Assembly (NCBI GenBank): GCA_019359495.1
Contig: JAHHHF010000075.1
Location: 1 to 64,000 of the forward strand
DNA from: Goleter apudmare HA4340-LM2
GTDB taxonomy: Bacteria; Cyanobacteriota; Cyanobacteriia; Cyanobacteriales; Nostocaceae
Direction of reading: 5' to 3'
DNA length: 64,000 nt
Numbering within the stretch: position 1 is the stretch's first letter; every line of letters begins with the position of its first letter. Of this stretch, positions 26,595-35,169 are shown piece by piece. A model generated the notes under the pieces. The model ran no database searches. It was given only the letters and a program-made list of their open reading frames with translations, and had not been told where the DNA came from. The position numbers and the translations under genes are program-made.

Positions 26595-27197
26595 CTAGTC
26601 CAGTTTCTCACCACTGAGGATAAAAATGGGATCTACAGCTGCAAAGGTTTGAGAAAAGCCGCGCATCTCCAAGCGATTCACAGCAGATTGCACAACTTCA
26701 ATATTCCGCGCTCTCAATTGGGAAAAGCTCTGAGAAATAGCATATAGACTTTCTAGATTAGCAGCTGTGGCAACAACTCTGCCTGTTAGCGGTAGACAAT
26801 CCCACACTGCTTGCAGAATTTCTTGGATGGGTCGTCCTCCCTCAATGCAAACGCGGTGAGGAGGAATTTTGAGGTCTTGTAAACACTCTGGGGCGCTACC
26901 TTCAATCACTTCCACATTCTTCACCTCAAAACGATCGCAGTTGCGGCGAATCAAATTGGCTACTTCTTCATCTCGTTCCACAGCAATAATCTTTCCTTGG
27001 GGACAAAGCATTCCTACTTCTACGGGAATTGTACCTGTCCCAGCACCAATATCCCACAACACAGAATCAGCTTGCAGTCGCAGTTGAGAGATGAGCAACA
27101 GCCTAACTTCTCGCTGACTAAAGGGAATTCCTGGTAAGTGCTCGAACAATTCATCAGGAATACCGGGTGTAATATAAGGCCAAAGTTGGGAGGGCAT
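26595..27197 (-). CDS. cbiT: Precorrin-6Y/cobalt-precorrin C15-methyltransferase (decarboxylating), CbiT
   Basis: The 200-residue protein is a Rossmann-fold SAM-dependent methyltransferase with motif I WDIGAGTGTIPVE (48-60) and acidic motif II AVERDEE. CbiT methylates C-15 and decarboxylates the precorrin side chain in cobamide synthesis. The family signature includes PGIPDELFEHLPGIPFSQREVR near the N-terminus. The partner CbiE is not adjacent, so the pathway is dispersed in this genome. It is divergent from the protein kinase gene. Confidence 0.9.
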   Translation of the reverse strand: MPSQLWPYITPGIPDELFEHLPGIPFSQREVRLLLISQLRLQADSVLWDIGAGTGTIPVEVGMLCPQGKIIAVERDEEVANLIRRNCDRFEVKNVEVIEGSAPECLQDLKIPPHRVCIEGGRPIQEILQAVWDCLPLTGRVVATAANLESLYAISQSFSQLRARNIEVVQSAVNRLEMRGFSQTFAAVDPIFILSGEKLD

Positions 27198-27293
27198 AAT
27201 ATCAAATAACTATACTAGAGATATCTGCTTGCTAAATCACGGCAAGCGACAAACTATAACAACTTTGTCAATGTAGCGTTATCAGTAAGCAAA

Positions 27294-28685
27294 ATGATGA
27301 CGGAAATATTGGGGAATCGCTACGCAGTTCAGCAGCAGCTGGGCAAAAAAGCAGGGCGGCGAACACTCCTAGCCCATGACCAAGAAACTCAAGAACTAGT
27401 CGTAGTTAAGTTACTCTCTTTTGGTAGCGACTTTGAATGGGATTCACTCAAGCTGTTTGAGCGGGAAGCCGAAACCTTAAAGTCTTTGTCACATCCCTCT
27501 ATTCCTCGCTATTTAGACTATTTTGAGGTAAATTCACCTACTATCAAAGGGTTTGCTTTAGTTCAGAGTTATATCCCAGCCAAAACTTTAGAGCAATACT
27601 CACAAACTGGGCGAACTTTTACAGAAGATGAAGTTAAAGAAATAGCTAAAGCACTTTTAGAAATTCTCATTTACCTGCATGGGCTACATCCACCAGTAAT
27701 TCACCGTGATCTTAAACCCAGCAATATTTTATTGGGGGAGCGCTCCGGCAATAGTCTTGGTCAAGTTTACCTGATAGATTTTGGTTCGGTGCAAACTGCC
27801 TTGGTTACAGAAGGTGCAACCCGGACTGTAGTGGGAACCTACGGTTATATGCCACCAGAGCAATTTGGTGGGCGCACTGTTCCTGCTTCTGACCTTTATA
27901 GCTTAGGTGCGACTTTAATTTATTTAGTAACGGGTATTCATCCAGCCGATTTACCCCAAAAGGATTGTCGTATGCAGTTTGAGCAAGAGGCTAATCTCAG
28001 TCCAGGTTTGAGTAAGTGGTTACGACAGTTGACTGAACCTAGCTTAGAGAGGCGTTTAAGTTCTGCTACTGAAGCACTCAAGGCTTTAGAGGCATCACAG
28101 TTGCTAAATACCACGGCTTTAAGTCTCGGCAAACCAGCTGGTAGCAAAATTCAACTGCATAAAAACGAGGATTTTCTAGAAATTATCATTCCCCCAATAG
28201 GCTTTCAATTATCAATGGTATTTTTGGGTTTATTTGCGATCGCCTGGAATTCATTTATTTTATTTTGGACAATTGGCGCTCTTTCCGCTCCTTTCCCGAT
28301 CAACCTACCTTTTGCTTTATTTTCACTACCTTTTTGGGCTGCTGGCGGTTTCATGATCTATGGTTTTTTGTTTAGTTTATTAGGGCGCACACGACTATGT
28401 ATCAATCACCAACAAATTGATTTAACCTATGATTTATTGGGATTCAAATTCCGTCACCTGCGTCCATCCCCGAAAAATAGTATTACGAAGCTAATTTGTA
28501 TTCCAGAACACTTTACTAAAGATTCTCAAGGCGATCGCATTCGAGTGTTACCAAAATTAGATATTTGGGCAGGAGTTAACAAATATCAACTTGGTGGTAC
28601 TGACGATGGGATTAAATCTGACGTTGAACTGGAATGGCTAGCTCATGAATTAAGCAATTGGCTAGGTTTAGAAATTACTAGATAG
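27294..28685 (+). CDS. Serine/threonine protein kinase, membrane-anchored
   Basis: The 463-residue protein has a Hanks-type kinase domain at about 8-270: lysine K39 (VVVKLL), HRDLKPSN (137-144) and IDFGS (161-165), then GTYGYMPPEQFGG. The glycine-rich loop (QLGKKAGRRTLLAH) is degenerate but of a type common in cyanobacterial kinases. Two hydrophobic segments (about 300-330 and 340-372) anchor a C-terminal domain of about 90 residues that resembles photosynthesis-system stability domains in similar kinases but is not assigned. Substrates are unknown. The upstream, oppositely oriented cbiT shares the promoter region. Confidence 0.9.
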   Translation: MMTEILGNRYAVQQQLGKKAGRRTLLAHDQETQELVVVKLLSFGSDFEWDSLKLFEREAETLKSLSHPSIPRYLDYFEVNSPTIKGFALVQSYIPAKTLEQYSQTGRTFTEDEVKEIAKALLEILIYLHGLHPPVIHRDLKPSNILLGERSGNSLGQVYLIDFGSVQTALVTEGATRTVVGTYGYMPPEQFGGRTVPASDLYSLGATLIYLVTGIHPADLPQKDCRMQFEQEANLSPGLSKWLRQLTEPSLERRLSSATEALKALEASQLLNTTALSLGKPAGSKIQLHKNEDFLEIIIPPIGFQLSMVFLGLFAIAWNSFILFWTIGALSAPFPINLPFALFSLPFWAAGGFMIYGFLFSLLGRTRLCINHQQIDLTYDLLGFKFRHLRPSPKNSITKLICIPEHFTKDSQGDRIRVLPKLDIWAGVNKYQLGGTDDGIKSDVELEWLAHELSNWLGLEITR

Positions 28686-28818
28686 GCAATAGCTATCCAC
28701 CAATAATTTGTGCTCTTTGAGACTTGACCGGAGCTTTCGGAGTCTCCGGCTCCGCTCTTAACCTTTAACAAATAATAACCAGTTAAAGTTAAGTAAATAT
28801 CCTTTTGAGGAAACGATT

Positions 28819-28992
28819 ATGTTATTTGGACTAGGATGGCCAGAAGTTGCGGTGATTGCTGTCATCGCCATCTTAATTTTCGGCCCGAAAAAAATTCCCG
28901 AACTAGGTAATGCACTTGGTAAAACCCTTAAAGGTTTTAAGGAGGAACTCAAAAGTCCCAGTGAAGATAGTAATCCAGAACAAGAAAAATAA
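28819..28992 (+). CDS. tatA: Sec-independent translocase protein TatA/E
   Basis: A 57-residue TatA-type protein: an N-terminal span (MLFGLGWPEVAVIAVIAILI), the FGPKKIPELG hinge, then an amphipathic helix (ALGKTLKGFKEELK) and an acidic tail. TatA oligomerises to form the twin-arginine translocation pore in plasma and thylakoid membranes. The invariant Phe-Gly at the hinge is present. A TGAGGA-type ribosome-binding site precedes the ATG. tatC is not in the window. Two other TatA/B paralogues are usual in cyanobacteria, so the exact paralogue is uncertain. Confidence 0.92.
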   Translation: MLFGLGWPEVAVIAVIAILIFGPKKIPELGNALGKTLKGFKEELKSPSEDSNPEQEK

Positions 28993-29128
28993 TAGTCCTT
29001 AATAGAGACGGAGCGGCAGTTGACTGAACTGGTGTGTTTGGGCTTCTGAAGTTATGAGAGTGGTAAACCAATCTTCAAACCGCTCTCTGTAAAGTACTTG
29101 ACTTAATTTATGGTGTCTCTATTATCTA

Positions 29129-31834
29129 CTAAAGTAGTGTATTGATCACAGAAGAAGGTGTCACCCCATTTTGACTATCTACGATCGTTGTGGGCGTATT
29201 TTGTTGTTGTGTTTCCTCTTTGACTACACCACGCGCTCTAATTAGTTTAATAGCACGGCTGACGCTTTCTGGCAAAATTACCACCAAGCTGTTTTCAGGA
29301 GCCACATCCAAACCTTTATTAATTGCTTGGGTTTCATCGAGAATTGATTCAAAACGTGCATTGGGCTTAACTTGGGTAATGCCTTTAGTAATCAAATTAG
29401 AGGCTGATCCCCGTGGACGTCCACGAGTATCGTCGTCTTCTTTCACAATAATGTAGTCAAATATTTCTGCCGCTAATTTGCCCAAGGTAACAAAGTCTTC
29501 GTCACGGCGATCTCCAGGGCCGCCCACTACACCAATTCTCTGTCCTGTTGTCCAGTTACGGACAAATGCACCTAAAGCTTCGTAACTAGCTGGGTTGTGG
29601 GCATAGTCTACCAAAGCATGGTGCTTACCTAAATTAAATAGGTTCATCCGTCCTGGCGTTTGACTCACCGACGCCCGAAATGTCTTTAAGCCAGCCCGAA
29701 TTTGCTCGATTGTCACGTTTTGGACAAATGCCGCTAAACTGGCGGCTAAAGCGTTAGCAATCATAAATGGTGCCCGTCCACCCATTGTCAAGGGTATCTG
29801 TTCTGCCCTTTCAATCCGGTGCGTCCAATCACCTTTGACAATTGACAGGTAGCCATTTTCATATACTGCTGCTACTCCTCCCTTTTGGATGTGCTTCCGC
29901 ACTAATTCCGAGTCTGGGTTCATGGTGAAGTAAGCAATGTTAGCTTTAGTTTTTTCTGCCATAGCGGCGACTCGGCGATCGTCGGCGTTGAGTACTGCAT
30001 AACCATCAGGAAGTACAGCTTCAGCGACTACACTCTTGAGATTGGCTAACTGTTCAATAGTATCGATGTCGCCTATGCCTAAGTGGTCGGCAGCAACATT
30101 TAACACCACACCTACATTTGTAGCTTCAAAGCCCAGTCCAGAACGGAGAATGCCGCCACGAGCTGTTTCTAATACTGCCACTTCTACTGTCGGATCTTGC
30201 AGGATGAGATGGGCGCTTTGAGGGCCTGTATTATCTCCTGCTTCTACTAAGTAATCACCGATATAAGTCCCGTCCGTAGTGGTATAGCCTACTACTTTGC
30301 CTGTCTGCTTATAAATATGTGCCAGGAGTCTGGTGGTTGTAGTTTTGCCATTGGTGCCCGTGACACTCAGGATAGGAATAGTGCTGGATTGTTCGTTGGG
30401 GAACAACATGTCCATCACTGCACCAGCTACATTACGGGGGATACCTTGACTAGGAGCGACGTGCATCCTAAAGCCAGGGGCGGCGTTAACTTCGACAATG
30501 ACGCCATCTACCTCTCTTAAGGGGCGACTAATATCGGAAGTCACAATATCAAGCCCGGCGATATCCAAACCGATAATCTTGACTACCCTTTGTGCTAACC
30601 AGACGTTTTCTGGGTGGATTTCGTCGGTACGGTCTACCGCACTACCGCCTGTACTCAAGTTAGCTGTGGCGCGCAGATAACAAATTGTCCCTTTGGGTGG
30701 CACACTGTTGAGAGTGTAGCCTTGCCTTTCTAGTAATTGGTAGCTAGTGCGGTCTAGCTCAATCTTGGTGAGGATGTTATCGTGTCCCTCACCACGATTG
30801 GGGTCAAGGTTAGTTTCTTCAATCAGTTCAGCGATGCTGGATCTGCCGTTGCCCACTACGTGAGCTGGCACACGTTCGGCTACTGCCACTACCTTGCCAT
30901 CTACCACCAACACCCGATGATCTCGTCCGACGTAATATCGCTCAACTATGATTGACCGAGAAACTTGTCTGGCTGCTTCATAGCCTGCTTCAGCTTCTTC
31001 CCAAGTTCTAATATCAATGGTGATCCCGCGTCCATGATTGCCATCCAATGGCTTGAGGACAATGGGATAACCACCAACATATTCAATAGCTTCTTCCAAA
31101 TCGTCTAAGAAGTTAATTACTGTACCTCTGGGTACTGGCACTCCAGAAGCAGCAAGGATGCGTTTGGTGGCTTCTTTGTCGCAAGCTAGCTCTACTCCCA
31201 AAATGCCCGTGTTGTCGGTCATTGTGGCTTGCATCCGCTTTTGATTCACGCCATAGCCCAGCTGAATTAAGAAGCGTGCCCCCAGTTGCATCCAGGGAAT
31301 ACCTCTTTTTTCTGCTTCTTTGACGATCGCTTCTGTAGAAGGCCCTAGGGAAGCATCACGCCAGAAGTCTTTTAGGTCTTGGATGTCTTGGTCTAGTTCG
31401 GCTTTGGGATAACGACCTCGATCAACTATGCTTTGGCACAGCCGCACTGCTGCTCGTCCTGCATAGCGTCCCGCTTCCTCATTCAGGTATTCAATCACTA
31501 CCTGGTAAACACCAGGCGTGGCGGTTTCACGGGTGCGACCGAAGCCGACATGCATTCCAGCTAATTCCTGGAGTTCTAGGGCTACGTGTTCTACGATATG
31601 ACCCATCATTGTGCCTTCTCGCACTCGCATCAGAAAACCACCACGACAGCCAGGCGAGCAATAGTGACCCTCCAGACTTGGCAGTGCCTCCACTAATCCT
31701 TCATAAAAGCCAGGGATTTCATTCGAGGGCGTCTCGGCAAGGGTTTCTAAATCGAGGCGCATGACGATCAGCTTGTGGCGTCGAATGCTCCAGTAGTTTG
31801 GGCCGCGTAAGGTCTGGATCTTGAGGATTCTCAT
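29129..31834 (-). CDS. cphA: Cyanophycin synthetase
   Basis: The enzyme builds cyanophycin, a poly-aspartate backbone with arginine side chains, from Asp, Arg and ATP, storing nitrogen in granules. From the ATG complementary to 31832-31834 (MRILKIQTLRGPNYW) it has 901 residues, the usual length. Parts in order are an N-terminal domain, an ATP-grasp domain (about 220-480) and a Mur-ligase-like domain with P-loop GTNGKTTTTR near residue 495. A nominally longer frame adds ten residues and is unlikely. cphB lies 172 bp upstream on the same strand, so the pair probably forms one cyanophycin unit. Confidence 0.97.
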   Translation of the reverse strand: MRILKIQTLRGPNYWSIRRHKLIVMRLDLETLAETPSNEIPGFYEGLVEALPSLEGHYCSPGCRGGFLMRVREGTMMGHIVEHVALELQELAGMHVGFGRTRETATPGVYQVVIEYLNEEAGRYAGRAAVRLCQSIVDRGRYPKAELDQDIQDLKDFWRDASLGPSTEAIVKEAEKRGIPWMQLGARFLIQLGYGVNQKRMQATMTDNTGILGVELACDKEATKRILAASGVPVPRGTVINFLDDLEEAIEYVGGYPIVLKPLDGNHGRGITIDIRTWEEAEAGYEAARQVSRSIIVERYYVGRDHRVLVVDGKVVAVAERVPAHVVGNGRSSIAELIEETNLDPNRGEGHDNILTKIELDRTSYQLLERQGYTLNSVPPKGTICYLRATANLSTGGSAVDRTDEIHPENVWLAQRVVKIIGLDIAGLDIVTSDISRPLREVDGVIVEVNAAPGFRMHVAPSQGIPRNVAGAVMDMLFPNEQSSTIPILSVTGTNGKTTTTRLLAHIYKQTGKVVGYTTTDGTYIGDYLVEAGDNTGPQSAHLILQDPTVEVAVLETARGGILRSGLGFEATNVGVVLNVAADHLGIGDIDTIEQLANLKSVVAEAVLPDGYAVLNADDRRVAAMAEKTKANIAYFTMNPDSELVRKHIQKGGVAAVYENGYLSIVKGDWTHRIERAEQIPLTMGGRAPFMIANALAASLAAFVQNVTIEQIRAGLKTFRASVSQTPGRMNLFNLGKHHALVDYAHNPASYEALGAFVRNWTTGQRIGVVGGPGDRRDEDFVTLGKLAAEIFDYIIVKEDDDTRGRPRGSASNLITKGITQVKPNARFESILDETQAINKGLDVAPENSLVVILPESVSRAIKLIRARGVVKEETQQQNTPTTIVDSQNGVTPSSVINTLL

Positions 31835-31893
31835 GGGAATAGGTAGATGGAGATTCGGAACCAAAATTCTAGTTTCTTACTGAAATTGATCGC

Positions 31894-31918
31894 TAAACTG
31901 TTCATTACAAACAGTTTT
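31894..31918. terminator. Hairpin between cphB and cphA
   Basis: AAACTG and CAGTTT pair around 31894-31916, next to a T-rich tract on the plus strand and an A-tract on the coding strand. It could cause partial termination or processing between cphB and cphA. Confidence 0.4.
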
Positions 31919-32006
31919 TTCTTTTTACATGGTATTTCTACGATTTTTCTACAGGAAGAAATAAATAGGCGATCAATGTCAGTGTAACCTCAGATACTCT
32001 ATTCCG

Positions 32007-32870
32007 TCAGCTGGAGATGCGGTGTACAGCAGGCAGAACAGTGCGCTGGTACAGGTGGAAGCGATCGCCGTAGCTGAGGATATGCAGTCGTAAGTTGTGA
32101 ATTGTCAGGGGTTCATTCGCTCCGACATGGGGTTCATTGGTGTGAGTGACCTCGGTGGGATCAACAATAGTCACGCTACCTTTGCCCATGACTTGTAACC
32201 AACCATCCCGCTCAAATACGGCACAGGTATCTTCATCAATACCAATACCTAAACGATCAGGATGAGCGGCGATCGCACTAATCAATCGCCCCATGCGATT
32301 CCGGTTGTGGAAATGTTGGTCTACAATCACTTCGGGAATAAAGCCTAAACCTGTTGCCATATCTACTAGGGAACGATTTGGCGATTCACCACTACCGCCA
32401 CCAGCAATCATGTGATGCCCCATTACTGCTGCCCCAGCACTGGTGCCTGCCAAAGTCAATTGCCCGGCTCTAACTCGGTGGCGGATAATTTCCATTGCTG
32501 GCGTATCTGCCAACACACCACAGAGGCGCAATTGATCTCCTCCTGTCAAAAATACCCCAGTACAGGCTTCCAAGGATGCTTTGATTTGGGAGGCTTCGCA
32601 CTGTTCCCGTTCCCGAATGTCTAAAATCTCGACCTTGTTAGCACCCATTTCTTCAAAAATGCGAATGTACCGACCACCAATGATGGCGGGTTCGCGTGAG
32701 GCAGATGGAATAATTGTAATATAGGCCTTGCTAGCACCAGCACGACCAAAAAAAGTTCTGAGGATATCGCGTCCATGAACTTTGTCTTCTGCGCCTCCGA
32801 TAACCAGAACGGCGGTTTTAGTTGCTTGGGGTGTCCTCATTTCCAGCGATTTAGCTTTTAATTGCGGCAT
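32007..32870 (-). CDS. cphB: Cyanophycinase
   Basis: Cyanophycinase is a serine-type exopeptidase of the peptidase S51 family that cleaves cyanophycin to beta-Asp-Arg dipeptides. From the ATG complementary to 32868-32870 (MPQLKAKSLE) the product has 287 residues. The catalytic Ser is S144 in AGTSAGAAVM, with FLTGGDQLRL and VDQHFHNRNRMGRL motifs in place. A GAGAAACAC leader precedes the start; the internal ATG at MRTPQATK is an alternative. The frame extends upstream through repeat-type DNA to 33011, which I exclude. It is upstream of cphA. Confidence 0.95.
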   Translation of the reverse strand: MPQLKAKSLEMRTPQATKTAVLVIGGAEDKVHGRDILRTFFGRAGASKAYITIIPSASREPAIIGGRYIRIFEEMGANKVEILDIREREQCEASQIKASLEACTGVFLTGGDQLRLCGVLADTPAMEIIRHRVRAGQLTLAGTSAGAAVMGHHMIAGGGSGESPNRSLVDMATGLGFIPEVIVDQHFHNRNRMGRLISAIAAHPDRLGIGIDEDTCAVFERDGWLQVMGKGSVTIVDPTEVTHTNEPHVGANEPLTIHNLRLHILSYGDRFHLYQRTVLPAVHRISS

Positions 32871-33310
32871 TGTGTTTCTCCTGTCAACAACTTCAGGAGC
32901 CATCGCCGTGGACGGTGAGTGCAGCCACACATGCGGTAGGAACCACCGAGTGGACTGCCGTTCCCCGGAGGGGTTTCCCGGCTTGTGGCGAATGGCATGT
33001 GAATTTAACAAGGTTCAGTAACCTGAATATTTTTGCGCTCTGCATCTTGGGGAGGACACTTTTTTGAAGTCGGGATTGGCAACAAACAAGCAACCACTCC
33101 TGCTTCTCGCTTGATCCACACGGCACTTCAGTCTTAAGATGTCCGTTGCCGTTCCTCGAAGCCAACGCCTTGTTTTTCACCTGTCCACTTTATTCCAGAC
33201 TGGGAAAATCTTGCTTGGGGGACTAAGGAGATGGGCTGCGCCCTGGAGTGGGGCAAGTAGGTCTGGACACGCTTTGTTCTGAGGCTGGCTCGATGCATCC
33301 TGGAAGTTGT
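32871..33310 (-). other. Long GC-rich leader region upstream of cphB
   Basis: About 440 bp upstream of cphB are richer in G+C than other gaps and full of short inverted repeats. Examples are GGTTACTGAACC near 33008-33022 and the GGGGAACGG/CCGGGAAACCCC phrases near 32960-32985. Frames through it are not protein-like. It may be a structured 5' leader of cphB mRNA, an unrecognised small RNA, or accumulated dispersed repeats; the GGGTTTCCCG phrases favour the last for 32920-33000. I recognise no known RNA family. Confidence 0.4.
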
Positions 33311-33523
33311 TAACTTGGTCAGATTATTAATTTAAACGTAGTTGTGACAATATTTAAACATAAATTAAGTAATTAGAAAAACTTTTGATCCCATAAGAAT
33401 CTGAGTTTTCTGGTACTTTTAGATACTATTGACGAAGTTCATCATCTAGTTTCACTCGACATTGGCTGATTGTCTTTGCTAGCCATTCAAATTTAAGATT
33501 AGTGTTCTCGAATACGAATAACT
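33311..33523. promoter_or_regulatory. AT-rich divergent promoter region cphB/trmD
   Basis: An AT-rich 200-bp segment between the GC-rich cphB leader and trmD is the likely site of divergent promoters. No specific NtcA palindrome (GTA-N8-TAC) was confirmed by eye. Confidence 0.3.
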
Positions 33524-34246
33524 GTGCGCTTTGATATAGTTACGCTTTTTCCTGACTGTTTTACCTCTGTTTTGAGTTCGGGGCTGTTGAGCAAAGCCTT
33601 AGCCAGACAGATTGCCCAGGTGCATCTGGTTAATCCACGGGATTTTACCACTGATAAGCACCGGAAAGTTGATGATGAACCTTATGGGGGTGGGGTGGGG
33701 ATGCTGATGAAGCCAGAACCTATCTTTAAGGCTGTGGAGTCAATACCGACTCTACCTCGCCGAGAGATCATTTTAATGAGTCCTCAAGGTCAAACCATAA
33801 ATCAGCCTCTTTTACGAGAATTAGCCACCAATTATGACCAATTAGTCGTGATTTGTGGACATTATGAGGGAGTAGATGAGCGGGTGCTGCATTTAGTCAC
33901 GCGTGAGGTATCTCTAGGCGATTTTATTCTGACTGGCGGAGAAATTCCAGCAATGGCTTTAATTAACGGCGTAGTTCGGCTCATACCAGGCACCGTAAGC
34001 AAAAAAGAGTCCCTGACAGCAGAAAGTTTTGAAGAAGGGTTGTTGGATTATCCTCAATATACTCGTCCAGCCAATTTTCGCGGTTGGAAAGTCCCTGATG
34101 TTTTGCTTTCTGGGAATCATGCTGCTATAGCCAGATGGCGTTATGAACAGCAGATTCAAAGAACAAGCGATCGCCGTCCCGATCTCCTGGAAAAATGGAA
34201 TCAGGAGCAGGAAGCAAGGGGAGATGAGGGAGAAAGGGAGGAATAA
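33524..34246 (+). CDS. trmD: tRNA (guanine(37)-N1)-methyltransferase
   Basis: The 240-residue SPOUT methyltransferase makes m1G37 next to the anticodon to prevent frameshifting. The trefoil-knot region is clear: VVICGHYEGVDERV, LGDFILTGGEIPAM, and the D/R segment SLTAESFEEGLLDYPQYTRPA. I accept the GTG start at 33524 (MRFDIVTLFPDCF), the standard N-terminus. The last ten residues (EARGDEGEREE) are encoded by purine-rich heptamer-type repeat DNA, so the C-terminal tail has been extended by a repeat. ispF follows after 45 bp. Confidence 0.95.
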   Translation: MRFDIVTLFPDCFTSVLSSGLLSKALARQIAQVHLVNPRDFTTDKHRKVDDEPYGGGVGMLMKPEPIFKAVESIPTLPRREIILMSPQGQTINQPLLRELATNYDQLVVICGHYEGVDERVLHLVTREVSLGDFILTGGEIPAMALINGVVRLIPGTVSKKESLTAESFEEGLLDYPQYTRPANFRGWKVPDVLLSGNHAAIARWRYEQQIQRTSDRRPDLLEKWNQEQEARGDEGEREE

Positions 34247-34291
34247 CCCATTCCCTATTCCTAATCACAAACAACCAATAACAAATGACAA

Positions 34292-34777
34292 ATGACAAAA
34301 ATCCGTATTGGTAACGGCTACGACATTCACCAACTGGTGAGCGATCGCCCTTTAATTTTAGGAGGGGTGAAAATTCCCCATAATCTGGGTTTATTGGGGC
34401 ATAGTGATGCTGATGTGCTGACCCATGCGATTATGGATGCCATGTTAGGATCCCTATCTCTGGGAGATATTGGTCATTATTTTCCTCCCAGTGATCCCCA
34501 ATGGGCAGGTGCAGATAGTTTAGTGTTATTAAGTCAAGTAAATCAGCTGATAGGCGATCGTGGTTGGCAAGTAGGCAATATAGACTCTGTAGTGGTAGCA
34601 GAACGTCCCAAATTGAAACCTCATATTGAGAAGATGCGCGACAAGCTAGCAGCTGTTTTAGGATTACAACCCAATCAAATTGGCATCAAAGCTACCACCA
34701 ACGAAAAATTAGGCCCTGTTGGCAGAGAAGAAGGTATATGTGCCTATGCTGTTGTTTTGTTGGTAGCTGCTGATTGA
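34292..34777 (+). CDS. ispF: 2-C-methyl-D-erythritol 2,4-cyclodiphosphate synthase
   Basis: IspF converts CDP-ME2P to the cyclodiphosphate in the MEP isoprenoid pathway. The 161-residue protein has zinc ligands D11, H13 and H45 ([17 protein letters not shown]) and the [18 protein letters not shown] signature. The length is normal. It probably shares a transcript with trmD, separated by heptamer repeats (CAAATGACAAATGAC) that run into the start codon region. Confidence 0.96.
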   Translation: MTKIRIGNGYDIHQLVSDRPLILGGVKIPHNLGLLGHSDADVLTHAIMDAMLGSLSLGDIGHYFPPSDPQWAGADSLVLLSQVNQLIGDRGWQVGNIDSVVVAERPKLKPHIEKMRDKLAAVLGLQPNQIGIKATTNEKLGPVGREEGICAYAVVLLVAAD

Positions 34778-34803
34778 TTAACTGTTCTTGGAGGAACTTA
34801 GCT

Positions 34804-35111
34804 ATGACTCAAGCATTAACTAAGCCAATATACAGTTGCAGCATTTCTGGAATGGATTCCAGAAAACTCCGGTAAGCACTATGAGTTAGATAATGGAGCA
34901 ATTGTTGAAATGGCTCAACCGTTGGGGGATCATGAAGATATTGTTGGTTATTTAGGGGAAAAAATTACTTTAGAGTACGTTCGTTACGGTTTACCTTATT
35001 CCATTCCCAAAACAGCATTAATTCAAGTTTCGAGGTAACGACCGCATTATATCGCTGACTTTCCCTGAATCAAATTTGACGGCACAACAGATTTTTCACT
35101 CAGGACTATAA
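34804..35111 (+). pseudogene. Decayed Uma2 family gene
   Basis: Starting ATG ACT CAA GCA TTA ACT, the frame stops after 23 codons. After a shift, another frame gives TVAAFLEWIPENSGKHYELD and AIVEMAQPLGDHEDIVGYL, typical of the Uma2 N-terminus. It ends at a stop near 35037, well short of the family's roughly 190 residues. The next bases encode RIISLTFPESNLTAQQIFHSGL-type C-terminal residues up to the TAA at 35109-35111. The gene therefore has an early frameshift and a large internal deletion. Confidence 0.8.
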
Positions 35112-35169
35112 TCTCAATGAATCGAGTATTTTAATCAAATCACAAATCTTCTTTTCAAGTATTTAAACT

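Noticed and set aside
27198-27293. Cobalamin riboswitch upstream of cbiT
   Set aside because: The region is under 100 bp and lacks the B12-box; only a small GCTTGC/GCAAGC stem is present.
32871-33180. Extension of CphB and another minus-strand frame upstream of cphB
   Set aside because: CphB of family length begins at 32870; the upstream frames lie in repeat-like leader DNA.
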